A stretch of DNA of 52,089 nt from Oscillospiraceae bacterium (GTDB lineage: Bacteria; Bacillota; Clostridia; Oscillospirales; Ruminococcaceae): contig DQFX01000008.1 of NCBI GenBank assembly GCA_003531585.1, forward strand, positions 1 through 52,089, in the 5' to 3' direction. This document shows, in pieces, positions 33,042-41,586 of the stretch. Position 1 is the first letter of the stretch. Each line of letters opens with the position of its first letter. Below the pieces are notes generated by a model. The model made no database searches. It was not told the origin of the DNA and saw only the letters and a program-made list of their open reading frames with translations. The translations under genes were made by a program, and so were the position numbers.

Positions 33042-33971
33042 TCAACTCATGCTGAGAATTCTTGCAATCACGCTGCCCTCGTAAACGATGGGATATTCCC
33101 TCAGCGAGAAGATAAGCCCGTCTGACGGCGCTGTTATCTCTTCCTCGACGGTTCCGGTGATCGGAGTTACTATCTCGCCGATGAGCGTACCCTTCTGTAC
33201 CCACATGTTGTGCTCAACTTTAGGTATAAATATTCCACTTTCGCCTGAATGTATAACGTGTACCGCACCATCGCTGCTGACCATCGGATGTGAAACATTC
33301 TCTGTAGGTCCAACCCAGATTCCAAGCTTCGACATAAGGTTGAATATTCCACTGAGGAGCTGCTTGCAGTACTCCTTAGTTATTCTCTGTCCCACGCCCA
33401 TCTCAATGACCAGCGTAGGCACGCCGACCTCCCGGAGCGCAGCCGCCAGTGAGCCTTCCCCGACTGCGTTTGAATCATGCACCCACACGAAATCGGTGTT
33501 GAGCATTTTAGCGTATTTGAGAAGGTGGCTGCTCTCGGCGCTGGGTATCCTGACCTGCGGTATTTCGCGGATAAAAATGTTGCTCGCGTGGATATCAACG
33601 CAGACGTCCGCGCCCTTTATATCTTCGACCAGCTTTGCCGCGATATTCTCCGCCACAGCTCCGGAGGTGCTTCCCGGAAAGACCCGGTTCATGTCCAGCC
33701 CGGACATCGGCACGGCTCTGCTGACCGACTCCATACCCAGCGGATTTATTGACGGATAGATATCCACAGTACCCTTTAAATGCGCCATATTCGCCGTTAT
33801 GAGCCTTACAAGCTCGTAGCACACATACTGACCCTCCAGCTCGTCGCCGTGGATACCGGTGACGACAGCGATACGCTTGCCGTCCTCGCAGCCCACGCCG
33901 GTCAGGCGGTTCTTTTTTATGGTCAGCTCCTCGTCAGCCGGAAGCCTGACCGACACCAATGATTCTATCAT
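33042..33971 (-). CDS. Succinylglutamate desuccinylase/aspartoacylase-family protein
   Basis: A 309-residue zinc hydrolase-fold protein. GIHGDELEGQYVCYELV holds the first metal His and Glu, PSINPLGMESVSRAVPMSGLDMNRVFPG carries the substrate-binding segment, VDIHAS the second metal His, and LVIEMGVG the probable catalytic Glu. The C-terminal ~90 residues form a barrel-like domain (HSGESGIFIPKVEHNMWVQKGTLIGEI) resembling a lipoyl-type fold. The real substrate of this subgroup is unknown; an N-acyl amide bond is the family norm. ATG 33971 follows GGGGGAGAAG. It sits 17 bp downstream of the ABC permease in one operon, an association suggesting modification or turnover of the transported compound. 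Confidence 0.85.
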   Translation of the reverse strand: MIESLVSVRLPADEELTIKKNRLTGVGCEDGKRIAVVTGIHGDELEGQYVCYELVRLITANMAHLKGTVDIYPSINPLGMESVSRAVPMSGLDMNRVFPGSTSGAVAENIAAKLVEDIKGADVCVDIHASNIFIREIPQVRIPSAESSHLLKYAKMLNTDFVWVHDSNAVGEGSLAAALREVGVPTLVIEMGVGQRITKEYCKQLLSGIFNLMSKLGIWVGPTENVSHPMVSSDGAVHVIHSGESGIFIPKVEHNMWVQKGTLIGEIVTPITGTVEEEITAPSDGLIFSLREYPIVYEGSVIARILSMS

Positions 33972-33988
33972 TTCTTCTCCCCCAGTAT

Positions 33989-36900
33989 TTATTCTACAGA
34001 TTTCAGCGATTCCACCATGCTGATTTTTCTGAGATCCCTGCGCATGATGAAATTTACTATCAGCGAAAACGCCACTGTTATCAGGAACGCCCACAAGAAC
34101 GACAGTGGGTGTATATTCCTTCCGAACATCACCTCGTCGATCTCGGCAGTCTGTATAACGAATTGACACAAGGCAACGCCTACTCCAAGGCCCAGTACGC
34201 CTCCCATTACTGACAGTATATTATTCTCCCGGAACACATAGCTTGATACCTCGTTGTCATAGAAGCCAAGCACTTTCAGCGTTGCTATCTCGCGTATACG
34301 CTCTGTTATATTGACGTTAGTCAGGTTATAGAGAACAACGAATGCCAGCGCTCCAGCTGAAATTATCAGCACGACTACCACCAGGTCCATTATCTTGAGC
34401 ATATCTGCAAACTGGCTGGAAGCCCCGGAATTCACCGTAACTGTCAGAACGCCGTCAACCGCGAGCATTCTTGTGGTGAACTCGTCCTGCACGGACTGCT
34501 CCGAGGACATGCCGTTCTTAAAATACACAATGTTATAATCTGGAGCGTCTCCGAATAACTCTGAGTATTTTTTCTCTGGAATATACATATAGTGGCTGGT
34601 GTAGTGCTCCGTTACAGCCCCAATCGTGACCTCACGTGTGTTGCCGTCGCTTATTCTCAGCGTTACGGTGTCGCCGTTTTTTACACCTAGCAGTTTGGTC
34701 AGCTTCTCTGTTACGATAACTCCGCCGCCTGCCTGCTCAAAGGTTATCTTTTCGCCGGTGGTGCGGCTGCGTAGGTCTATCATGTCCTCAAACTTCGCTG
34801 TATCCTCAAGAGCCGTTACATAGCACTGAACGCTCCCGCTGTCGGACGTTACGGTGTACTGCTTTATCAGCGCACGTGTGTATTCCGTTTCAGGCTGGTA
34901 TTCAAGGAGCGCGTCGTAAATTCCCTGCACGTCGTCCTGATTCTCATACGCAATAAACCCGCTGTAATTATTTATGCTATTATACTGTAAGTCGACAATA
35001 TCACTGATGGAATCCTTCAGACCGAACCCGGTAAGCGACAGCGCAGTACACCCAGCGATACCGATAACGGTCATGAACATTCTCCGTTTGTAGCGGAACA
35101 GATTACGCCCGGAAACCTTCCCGAAAAACGACAGCCTGTCCCATATGAATCCGATTTTTTCGAGCAGTACCCTCTTTCCCGCCTTCGGAGCCCTCGGCCG
35201 CATAAGCTCCGCCGGAGTGCCGGAAAGCGCGTTCCTGGCGCTGAAGAACACGGTCAGGGCAATTGCGGCGACCATGCTTCCCGCGGAGATAACGATATTG
35301 AACGGACTTAACTCATAGTAGAAATTGCTGATAATATACATCACGCTATATGCAAACATGATGATAAACGGGAACAGGAACATACCGATAAACGCGCCTA
35401 TAAGACTTCCAGACGCGGCGGCAAGCACGGCATAGACCATATACTGCCGCATGATGACCGCATTTGAATATCCCAGGGATTTCAGCGTGCCGATCTGCAT
35501 TCGCTGCTCCTCGACCATTCTCGACATGGTCGTAAGGCACACCAGCGCCGCCACCAGCAGGAAGAACACCGGGAATATCGCGGCAATCTTGTCGATACGC
35601 TCGGCATTGCTGGAATACTCCGCATAGCCGGGATTATCGTCACGGGTGAAAACGTACCATTTTGCCTCGCCGGCGTCCTGGATCTCCTTCTTGCCGTCGG
35701 CTATCTTCTTTTCAGCGTCGGATATTTCCTTGTTGAATTCGTCAACGCCGTCCTGGTACTCCCTGAGACCGTCCTGATACTTCTGCTTGGCGTCCTCAAG
35801 CTCCCTGACGCCGTTTTCATAATCCGCCTTTCCGTCAAGGAATTCCTGCTCCTTTTCGGCAAGCTCGGCGGCGCCTTCGTTATACTGGCGCTCTGCGTCG
35901 TTCAGCTTGTTTCTGCCGTCGTTGAACTTGATAAGCCCTTCGGAATACTCCTGATATCCGTCGTTGTACTGCTTAACGCCATCCTCGTATTTCGCATAAT
36001 TTTCATTGTACTGCGCCAGACCGTCGTTATACTGCTGCAACCCGCTGTCGATCTGCTCCTGCGCTGCGCTTAACTGAGCCTCGCCGTCGGTGAGCTGCTG
36101 CTCCGTTTCGGCAATTAGCTGCTCGTTTTGAGTAATCTGAGCCTCCGCTTCGTCCAGTTGAGATTTCGCTGCATCAAGCTGCGTTTTTGCCTCGTCCAAC
36201 TGAGCCTTAGTTGCTTCAAGCACTGCACGCTGCGCCGCTATCTGCGGATCGTTCTCACCCATCAGCAGAGCCGCCTGCTCAAGCTGTGCGGCTCCCTGTT
36301 CATACTGCTGGAGCCCGGCTTCGTACTTTGCAAGATTCTCGTCATACTGAGCCTTCCCGCTCTCGTACTGCGCCCTGCCTTCCTCTAGCTGTTTCTTTCC
36401 CTCGGACAGCTTCTCCCAGCCGGATTCTATCTCAGCATGCCTGCCGTTGATCTCCGCCTGACCATCTTCAAGCTGTCTCTTGCTGTCAGACAGAGTTTGC
36501 TTTGCCTCGTCGAGCTGTTTTTTGGCGTCCGAAAGCTGCGCTTTACTTTCGTCTAGCTGCTTTCTCGCGTCGTTCAGCTTCTGCTCGTTTTCGGCAAGCT
36601 CCGCCTTTCCGTCGTCTATTTCGATCCGTGCGTCTGCAAGGGTCTGCTTGGCTTCGGCTATCTGCTTTTCGCCGTCTGCGATGTCCTCCGCTGCTTTTGC
36701 AAGGTCTGCTTCGCCGTCGGATATCTGCTTTGCCGCGTCGTCCAGTTCTGTTTTTGCGTCGTCGAGCTTCTGCTGACCCTCTGACCTCCCCTTTTCGAGG
36801 TCCTTCTCGCCATCGGCTATTTTCTGCTGAGCTTCGCCTATAACTTCGTTGTAGCGTATCTCGCTGCGGTCTATTCCGAGTTCATCCAGCTTATCAGATA

Positions 36901-37606
36901 TATCGTCCCTTAGCTGCTCGTACTCATCAGAATAGCTCGGCACTCCCTTCAACTGCTCTGACTGTATATATATCTCAGTGTAAATTTCCTGTGTAAAATT
37001 ACTCTCGGGAATGTACACAAACGCGTCAAGCGAACCGTCCCCTATAGTAGTACTTCCGCGCTGAGTGGAGGAAATGTACATTGGCGTATCGAACAGCCCG
37101 ACAATAGTGTATTCCTTGTTTTTCAGCGGAAAATCCTCGTTATCCGAAGGATCGGTAAGAACCAGCTTTTCACCTATACCTATCTGACCGTTCATCTTGC
37201 GGACGTTCAGAATGCACTCGTTATCCGCCTGCGGAAATCTTCCCTCAAGAATGTCTATTCTATTCAGCTTCGCGGTTTCATTCCAGGAAAAAACGCGGGT
37301 ATTGTAATCTCTGCCGTCGTAGATAAACATCAGGTCAGAGTATTTCGAACCCTGCGCCTCTGAAACTCCATCTACCTGCTCCAGCGCTGATAAATCCCCA
37401 TCGGTCAGCCCGAACGTGGACATTACACGCAGGTCGAAAAGCTCGTGCGCGTCGTAGTAATTATCCGCGGTGATCTTCATATCGCTTCCAGTAGCCCGGA
37501 CTCCGCTGAAAAATCCCACGCCTATCGCGCATATCGTGAATATCGAAAAGAATCGGTTCTTGGTCCGCGCTATCTCACGAAAAATATTCTTGGTTACTGA
37601 CTTCAA
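33989..37606 (-). CDS. FtsX-like ABC permease with giant coiled-coil insert
   Basis: A 1205-residue membrane protein. TM1 (~12-35, FFSIFTICAIGVGFFSG) is followed by a MacB-like domain to ~240 and then by ~370 residues of alpha-helical coiled coil. That insert has repeated D/E-A-K-x-x-L-D and Y-x-x-G-x-x-Q-Y units (AQLDEAKTQL, GLAQYNENYAKYEDGVKQY). Two FtsX modules follow, with TMs near residues 660-800 and 1080-1190. The insert probably extends well into the wall space. The start is TTG 37606: GGAGG ends 7 bases before it and the ATPase stops 13 bp upstream, whereas an ATG further upstream overlaps the ATPase gene. It forms an exporter with the ATPase; the coiled coil recalls YhgE/Pip-type proteins. 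Confidence 0.88.
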   Translation of the reverse strand: MKSVTKNIFREIARTKNRFFSIFTICAIGVGFFSGVRATGSDMKITADNYYDAHELFDLRVMSTFGLTDGDLSALEQVDGVSEAQGSKYSDLMFIYDGRDYNTRVFSWNETAKLNRIDILEGRFPQADNECILNVRKMNGQIGIGEKLVLTDPSDNEDFPLKNKEYTIVGLFDTPMYISSTQRGSTTIGDGSLDAFVYIPESNFTQEIYTEIYIQSEQLKGVPSYSDEYEQLRDDISDKLDELGIDRSEIRYNEVIGEAQQKIADGEKDLEKGRSEGQQKLDDAKTELDDAAKQISDGEADLAKAAEDIADGEKQIAEAKQTLADARIEIDDGKAELAENEQKLNDARKQLDESKAQLSDAKKQLDEAKQTLSDSKRQLEDGQAEINGRHAEIESGWEKLSEGKKQLEEGRAQYESGKAQYDENLAKYEAGLQQYEQGAAQLEQAALLMGENDPQIAAQRAVLEATKAQLDEAKTQLDAAKSQLDEAEAQITQNEQLIAETEQQLTDGEAQLSAAQEQIDSGLQQYNDGLAQYNENYAKYEDGVKQYNDGYQEYSEGLIKFNDGRNKLNDAERQYNEGAAELAEKEQEFLDGKADYENGVRELEDAKQKYQDGLREYQDGVDEFNKEISDAEKKIADGKKEIQDAGEAKWYVFTRDDNPGYAEYSSNAERIDKIAAIFPVFFLLVAALVCLTTMSRMVEEQRMQIGTLKSLGYSNAVIMRQYMVYAVLAAASGSLIGAFIGMFLFPFIIMFAYSVMYIISNFYYELSPFNIVISAGSMVAAIALTVFFSARNALSGTPAELMRPRAPKAGKRVLLEKIGFIWDRLSFFGKVSGRNLFRYKRRMFMTVIGIAGCTALSLTGFGLKDSISDIVDLQYNSINNYSGFIAYENQDDVQGIYDALLEYQPETEYTRALIKQYTVTSDSGSVQCYVTALEDTAKFEDMIDLRSRTTGEKITFEQAGGGVIVTEKLTKLLGVKNGDTVTLRISDGNTREVTIGAVTEHYTSHYMYIPEKKYSELFGDAPDYNIVYFKNGMSSEQSVQDEFTTRMLAVDGVLTVTVNSGASSQFADMLKIMDLVVVVLIISAGALAFVVLYNLTNVNITERIREIATLKVLGFYDNEVSSYVFRENNILSVMGGVLGLGVGVALCQFVIQTAEIDEVMFGRNIHPLSFLWAFLITVAFSLIVNFIMRRDLRKISMVESLKSVE

Positions 37607-37619
37607 CCTCGTACCTCCG

Positions 37620-38321
37620 TCACCATTCGATATCTTCAACCGGTGTGGGGTGATCATTCGTGATGATCTCCGCGACCTTGCTGTTTTTTATTCTGATTAT
37701 CCTGTCAGCCATCGGAGCTATAGCGGAATTGTGCGTTACAAGTATCACGGTCATACCGTCTATCCGGCAGGTATCCTGAAGCAGCTTTAGTATCATCTTG
37801 CCGGTGTTGTAGTCGAGCGCGCCGGTTGGCTCGTCGCACAGCAGGAGCTTTGGCTTCTTGCTGAGCGCCCTCGCTATCGAAACGCGCTGCTGCTCGCCGC
37901 CGGAAAGCTGCGCCGGGAAATTTTGCAGGCGCTCTCCAAGCCCCACCTTTTTCAGTATCTCAGCCGCAGGGATGAAGTCCTTGGTTGTCTGCGCCGCAAG
38001 CTCGACGTTTTCCTTTGCGGTAAGGTTCGGCATCAGGTTATAGAACTGAAAAATGAATCCTACGTCGTATCTGCGGTAATTCGTAAGCTGTCTGCGGTTG
38101 AACCTGTCGATTCGCTCTCCGTCAACGCTTATCACGCCTTCATCGCAGGTGTCCATGCCGCCGAGCATGTTCAGCACGGTGGTCTTTCCGGAGCCGCTGG
38201 GACCTACGATTATTGCAAATTCGCCCTTCTGAATGTCAAAAGTCATTCCGTCTGCGGCATTAATGGTTATTTCGCCCATATGGTACCGCTTGTATACATT
38301 GTCGAGTGTCACAAATGCCAT
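37620..38321 (-). CDS. ABC transporter ATPase, LolD/MacB type
   Basis: A 233-residue nucleotide-binding subunit with Walker A GPSGSGKTT, Q-loop FIFQFYNL, signature LSGGEQQRV, Walker B LLLCDEPTGALD and switch His in VTHN. The opening MAFVTLDNVYKRY and the MMGGLD-like MLGGMDTCDEG motif are typical of FtsX-partner ATPases. First gene of the operon with the 1205-residue permease and the aspartoacylase-like gene. It is the only ABC ATPase in the window, so it could in principle also energise the two orphan adaptor/permease pairs, though that is speculation. TTGGAG precedes the ATG; I see no clear promoter in the 120 bp after serS. Confidence 0.93.
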   Translation of the reverse strand: MAFVTLDNVYKRYHMGEITINAADGMTFDIQKGEFAIIVGPSGSGKTTVLNMLGGMDTCDEGVISVDGERIDRFNRRQLTNYRRYDVGFIFQFYNLMPNLTAKENVELAAQTTKDFIPAAEILKKVGLGERLQNFPAQLSGGEQQRVSIARALSKKPKLLLCDEPTGALDYNTGKMILKLLQDTCRIDGMTVILVTHNSAIAPMADRIIRIKNSKVAEIITNDHPTPVEDIEW

Positions 38322-38369
38322 TATTATCTAGCTCCAATCTGTTATTGCAGGTTCAGTCGCTGCGCCCGA

Positions 38370-38421
38370 TAAAAAGAGTAGGCAGAGAAAGCCGTCGCAT
38401 ACCGCGGCGATTGACCCTGCC
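38370..38421 (-). terminator. Probable serS terminator
   Basis: Minus-strand GGCAG / CTGCC stem (38421-38381) with an inner GCCG/CGGC stem and a CTTTTTAT tail. Confidence 0.55.
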
Positions 38422-38443
38422 CCCTTTTCATATCTTTATACTT

Positions 38444-39724
38444 TTATCCGATCTTGGACTTGCCGCCCATATAAGGTCTGAGGACCTCGGGAATATTAAC
38501 AGTGCCGTCAGCGTTGAGGTTGTTCTCGAGGAACGCAATAAGCATTCTGGGAGGTGCAACAACGGTATTGTTAAGGGTATGAGCGAAATACTTCTTACCA
38601 TCGGAGCCGTTTACGCGGATCTTGAGTCTGCGTGCCTGAGCGTCGCCGAGGTTAGAGCAACTTCCTACCTCAAAATACTTCTTCTGTCTGGGAGACCATG
38701 CCTCAACATCGTAGCTCTTTACCTTGAGGTCTGCGAGGTCGCCGGAGCAGCACTCGATGGTTCTGACCGGAATATCCATGCTGCGGAACAGGTCAACGGT
38801 GTTCTGCCAAAGCTTGTCGAACCACATCTTGGAATCCTCGGGCTTGCAGACAACGATCATTTCCTGCTTCTCAAACTGGTGAATTCTATACACGCCGCGC
38901 TCTTCGATACCGTGCGCTCCCTTCTCCTTACGGAAGCAGGGAGAATAGCTGGTGAGAGTTCTAGGAAGCGTGTCCTCTTCAAGAATAGTGTCGATGAACT
39001 TACCGATCATGGAGTGCTCGGAAGTACCGATAAGGTACAGATCCTCGCCCTCGATCTTGTACATCATTGCGTCCATCTCAGCAAAGCTCATAACGCCGGT
39101 AACAACGTTGGATCTTATCATGTACGGAGGTATGCAGTAAGTGAATCCGCGGTCAATCATGAAGTCTCTTGCATAAGCCAGAACCGCAGAGTGAAGTCTT
39201 GCGATATCGCCCATCAGATAATAGAAGCCGTTGCCTGCAACGCGTCTTGCGCTGTCGAGGTCGATACCATTCAGGCGCTCCATTATCTCGCTGTGATACG
39301 GGATCTCAAAATCCGGAACTACCGGCTCGCCGTAGCGGGTTATTTCAACGTTCTCGCTGTCGTCCTTGCCTATCGGAACAGAAGGATCAATGATGTTCGG
39401 AATGGTCATCATGATCTTCTTTACCTTCTCGGAAAGCTCCTCTTCCTGCTTCTCAAGCGCTTCAAGCTCATCGGAGAACTCCTTTACCTGAGCCTTTGCC
39501 TTCTCAGCCTCGTCCTTCTGACCCTTAGCCATGAAGCCGCCAATCTCCTTGGAAATGCGGTTTCTGTCGGCTCTGAGGGAGTCGCCGCGCTGCTGAGCCT
39601 TGCGGAGCTGTGCGTCCAGCTCGATAACCTCATCAACCAGCGGAAGCTTGCTGTCCTGGAACTTCTTCTTGATGTTCTCCTTAACAGCGTCGGGGTTCTC
39701 TCTTAAAAACTTAATGTCTATCAT
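38444..39724 (-). CDS. serS: Seryl-tRNA synthetase
   Basis: A 426-residue class II synthetase charging tRNA-Ser (and tRNA-Sec where present). The N-terminal long coiled-coil arm (~25-105, ELDAQLRKAQQRGDSLRADRNRI) grips the tRNA variable arm. Motif 2 (FRKEKGAHGIEERGVYRIHQFEKQEM) and motif 3 (NNTVVAPPRMLIAFLENN) are intact. It lies 45 bp downstream of parB with a small CAGGC/GCCTG hairpin between and no terminator, so it may read through from the par operon. No T-box is visible. Confidence 0.96.
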   Translation of the reverse strand: MIDIKFLRENPDAVKENIKKKFQDSKLPLVDEVIELDAQLRKAQQRGDSLRADRNRISKEIGGFMAKGQKDEAEKAKAQVKEFSDELEALEKQEEELSEKVKKIMMTIPNIIDPSVPIGKDDSENVEITRYGEPVVPDFEIPYHSEIMERLNGIDLDSARRVAGNGFYYLMGDIARLHSAVLAYARDFMIDRGFTYCIPPYMIRSNVVTGVMSFAEMDAMMYKIEGEDLYLIGTSEHSMIGKFIDTILEEDTLPRTLTSYSPCFRKEKGAHGIEERGVYRIHQFEKQEMIVVCKPEDSKMWFDKLWQNTVDLFRSMDIPVRTIECCSGDLADLKVKSYDVEAWSPRQKKYFEVGSCSNLGDAQARRLKIRVNGSDGKKYFAHTLNNTVVAPPRMLIAFLENNLNADGTVNIPEVLRPYMGGKSKIG

Positions 39725-39769
39725 TGTGATTGCCTTTCTTTTTTTATCAGGCTTTGCCTGTAATTGATT

Positions 39770-40618
39770 TTACTTGACTGCCATCAGCCTGAGTATTCCT
39801 TCAAGCTGGTCTTTGTCCTCAAATGCTATCTGGAGCGTATTGGTCTTTTTGCCCTCGCAGATTTTAACCTTAGTGCCCAGAGCCTCTGTCAGGCTCATTT
39901 CAACTTCGGTATAATATGCCATGCGCGGCTTTATCATCGTCTGTTCTTCTTCGGATTTTGCCTCGCGCTTTGCGATAGCCTCGATGCTTCTTACGCTGAG
40001 TTCTCCGTCAGCAGCTCTGACTGCAATCTCGGTCATCAGCGCAGGATCCTTTATCATCTTGAGCGCCTTGCAGTGCCCGGCTGAGAGCTTTCCATCGGCA
40101 AGCAGGTCTCGCACGCCGACCGGAAGAGTCAGCAGACCAAGACTGTTGGCAATGGAGGAACGAGCCTTTCCCAGCGCCTTTGAAAGCTGATCCTGGGTCA
40201 TATTATATTTTTCGATGAGTTCCTTGTAACCCTGAGCTTCCTCAATGGGATTAAGGTTTTCACGCTGGAGGTTCTCAATAAGAGCCACCTGCATGACCTG
40301 CTCGTCCGATAAATCGTCGCGGACCACAACCGGAACTTCCGCAAGCCCTGCTATTTTAGCTGCTCTCCAGCGTCTTTCACCGGCAACAATCTGATAGTTG
40401 CCGGTAGACAGCGGGCGCACAAGCAGCGGCTGAAGCACTCCATTGACCCTGATAGATTCCGCCAGCTGCTCCATCGCTTCCTTATCGAAAACCTTTCTGG
40501 GCTGTCCCTTGTTCGGCTCGATTTCGGAAAGTCTTAGAGTTCTCAGTCCCTCGGATTCCTCCATATTGTTGTCGTCGAACAGGCTGTTGAAATCACCGCC
40601 TATACGTTTATTGCTCAT
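39770..40618 (-). CDS. parB: Chromosome-partitioning protein ParB (Spo0J)
   Basis: A 282-residue CTP-dependent clamp that binds parS and loads SMC. The N-terminal ParB/sulfiredoxin-like domain (~30-125) carries GERRWRAAK and ALIENLQREN, which form the CTP site. An HTH (MTQDQLSKALGKARSSIANSLGLL) reads parS. A C-terminal dimerisation segment closes the protein. The start ATG 40618 overlaps the end of parA by 11 bp (ATGAGCAATAA). The cognate sites are the four TGTTCCACGTGGAACA palindromes in this window. Confidence 0.95.
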   Translation of the reverse strand: MSNKRIGGDFNSLFDDNNMEESEGLRTLRLSEIEPNKGQPRKVFDKEAMEQLAESIRVNGVLQPLLVRPLSTGNYQIVAGERRWRAAKIAGLAEVPVVVRDDLSDEQVMQVALIENLQRENLNPIEEAQGYKELIEKYNMTQDQLSKALGKARSSIANSLGLLTLPVGVRDLLADGKLSAGHCKALKMIKDPALMTEIAVRAADGELSVRSIEAIAKREAKSEEEQTMIKPRMAYYTEVEMSLTEALGTKVKICEGKKTNTLQIAFEDKDQLEGILRLMAVK

Positions 40619-41399
40619 TCTTCTTCTCCATTTCGCGGCACTTCTCCAGTACTTCCTTTGCAAGGCGCTTGTACGCGTCTGCACCCTTGGAGTTCTTGTC
40701 GTAGAAAATGATTGGTTCGCCGTGGCTCTGCGCCTCGGTTATTCTTACATTACGCGGTATCTCGGTCTTGAAAATAACGTCAGATGGGAATGTTCTCTTG
40801 ATATCTCTCATAATCTCATTGCTTGCAAGCAGTCTCTTATCAAGCATAGTGAACACGATTCCCATAAGCTGAAGTTCCTTATTAGCTGAACGCTTTACCT
40901 TTTTCACCGTCTGCATAAGCTGTGCCAGACCCTCCAGCGCGAACGGCTCGCACACCATCGGAACAATTATTCTGTCGCATGCAATCATTGCGTTAATTGC
41001 AAGGATTCCAAGCGACGGCAGGCAGTCAACTATCACGATATCGTAGTTGTCCTTTACCTGTAGAATTATCTTGCGCAGCTGATGGTTTCGCTGTTCCACA
41101 TCGGCAAGCTGGAGTTCCGCTTCGCAAAGCTGATTTGTTGCAGGTATAATGTCAACGTTCTTGTATCTTGTCTTGATTATAGCTTCCTGTGGTCTCGCAT
41201 TGCCCATGATTATATCATATGTAGATATATCCAGTGTTTTTTTCTTTATTCCGAATCCCGTTGTTGAATTTCCCTGCGGATCAAAATCTATCAGCAGTAT
41301 CTTTTTTCCGAGCGTTCCCAGACCTGCGGCAATATTTATTGATGTTGTAGTTTTTCCTACGCCGCCCTTCTGATTTACAACGCCTATAACAACGCTCAT
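40608..41399 (-). CDS. parA: Chromosome-partitioning ATPase ParA (Soj)
   Basis: A 263-residue deviant Walker ATPase. VVNQKGGVGKTTTSIN has the signature Lys11 and the Walker Lys16, DFDPQGNSTTG follows, and IVDCLPSLG is the Walker B region. It binds DNA with ATP and is stimulated by ParB; Soj of Bacillus also regulates DnaA. ATG 41399 follows GGGGGA; an in-frame upstream extension would run through the parS cluster and promoter and is rejected. Operon with parB. A five-codon reading frame (ATG 41416 to TAA 41399-region) overlaps the start as TAATG. Confidence 0.95.
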   Translation of the reverse strand: MSVVIGVVNQKGGVGKTTTSINIAAGLGTLGKKILLIDFDPQGNSTTGFGIKKKTLDISTYDIIMGNARPQEAIIKTRYKNVDIIPATNQLCEAELQLADVEQRNHQLRKIILQVKDNYDIVIVDCLPSLGILAINAMIACDRIIVPMVCEPFALEGLAQLMQTVKKVKRSANKELQLMGIVFTMLDKRLLASNEIMRDIKRTFPSDVIFKTEIPRNVRITEAQSHGEPIIFYDKNSKGADAYKRLAKEVLEKCREMEKKNEQ

Positions 41400-41432
41400 T
41401 AGGTTTCCCCCTTCATTTATTACTTCCTTTCT

Positions 41433-41461
41433 ATTATAGCATACTCCACGCGAAAAATAAA
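41433..41461 (-). promoter_or_regulatory. parAB promoter, extended -10
   Basis: Minus strand TGC-TATAAT (TATAAT at 41438-41433) with a weak TTTATT -35 at 41461-41456. It lies 17 bp from the nearest parS, so ParB spreading could repress it. Confidence 0.65.
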
Positions 41462-41478
41462 GCCCTTTTTGTAAAAAA

Positions 41479-41494
41479 TGTTCCACGTGGAACA
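41479..41494. other. parS site 1
   Basis: Perfect 16-bp palindrome TGTTCCACGTGGAACA, the ParB loading site. TTCGACA follows 4 bp away at 41499-41505. Confidence 0.95.
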
Positions 41495-41516
41495 CTTTTT
41501 CGACACTTTCTCGCAA

Positions 41517-41532
41517 TGTTCCACGTGGAACA
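41517..41532. other. parS site 2
   Basis: Identical 16-bp palindrome, 38 bp (start to start) from site 1. Confidence 0.95.
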
Positions 41533-41553
41533 TTGTAAAACGCTGTCGAACTT

Positions 41554-41569
41554 TGTTCCACGTGGAACA
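41554..41569. other. parS site 3
   Basis: Identical 16-bp palindrome, 37 bp from site 2. Flanked on both sides, 3 bp away, by TGTCGAA (41544-41550 and 41573-41579). Confidence 0.95.
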
Positions 41570-41586
41570 TTCTGTCGAATTATGAA

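Noticed and set aside
32968..33204. 78-codon minus-strand frame after the aspartoacylase-like gene
   Set aside because: Overlaps the 3' end of that gene out of frame and has no ribosome site.
38306..39706. 466-codon plus-strand frame
   Set aside because: Antisense to serS.
41400..41586. Bacillus-type Noc site ATTTCCCGGGAAAT
   Set aside because: Looked for across the window, especially near noc; not found.
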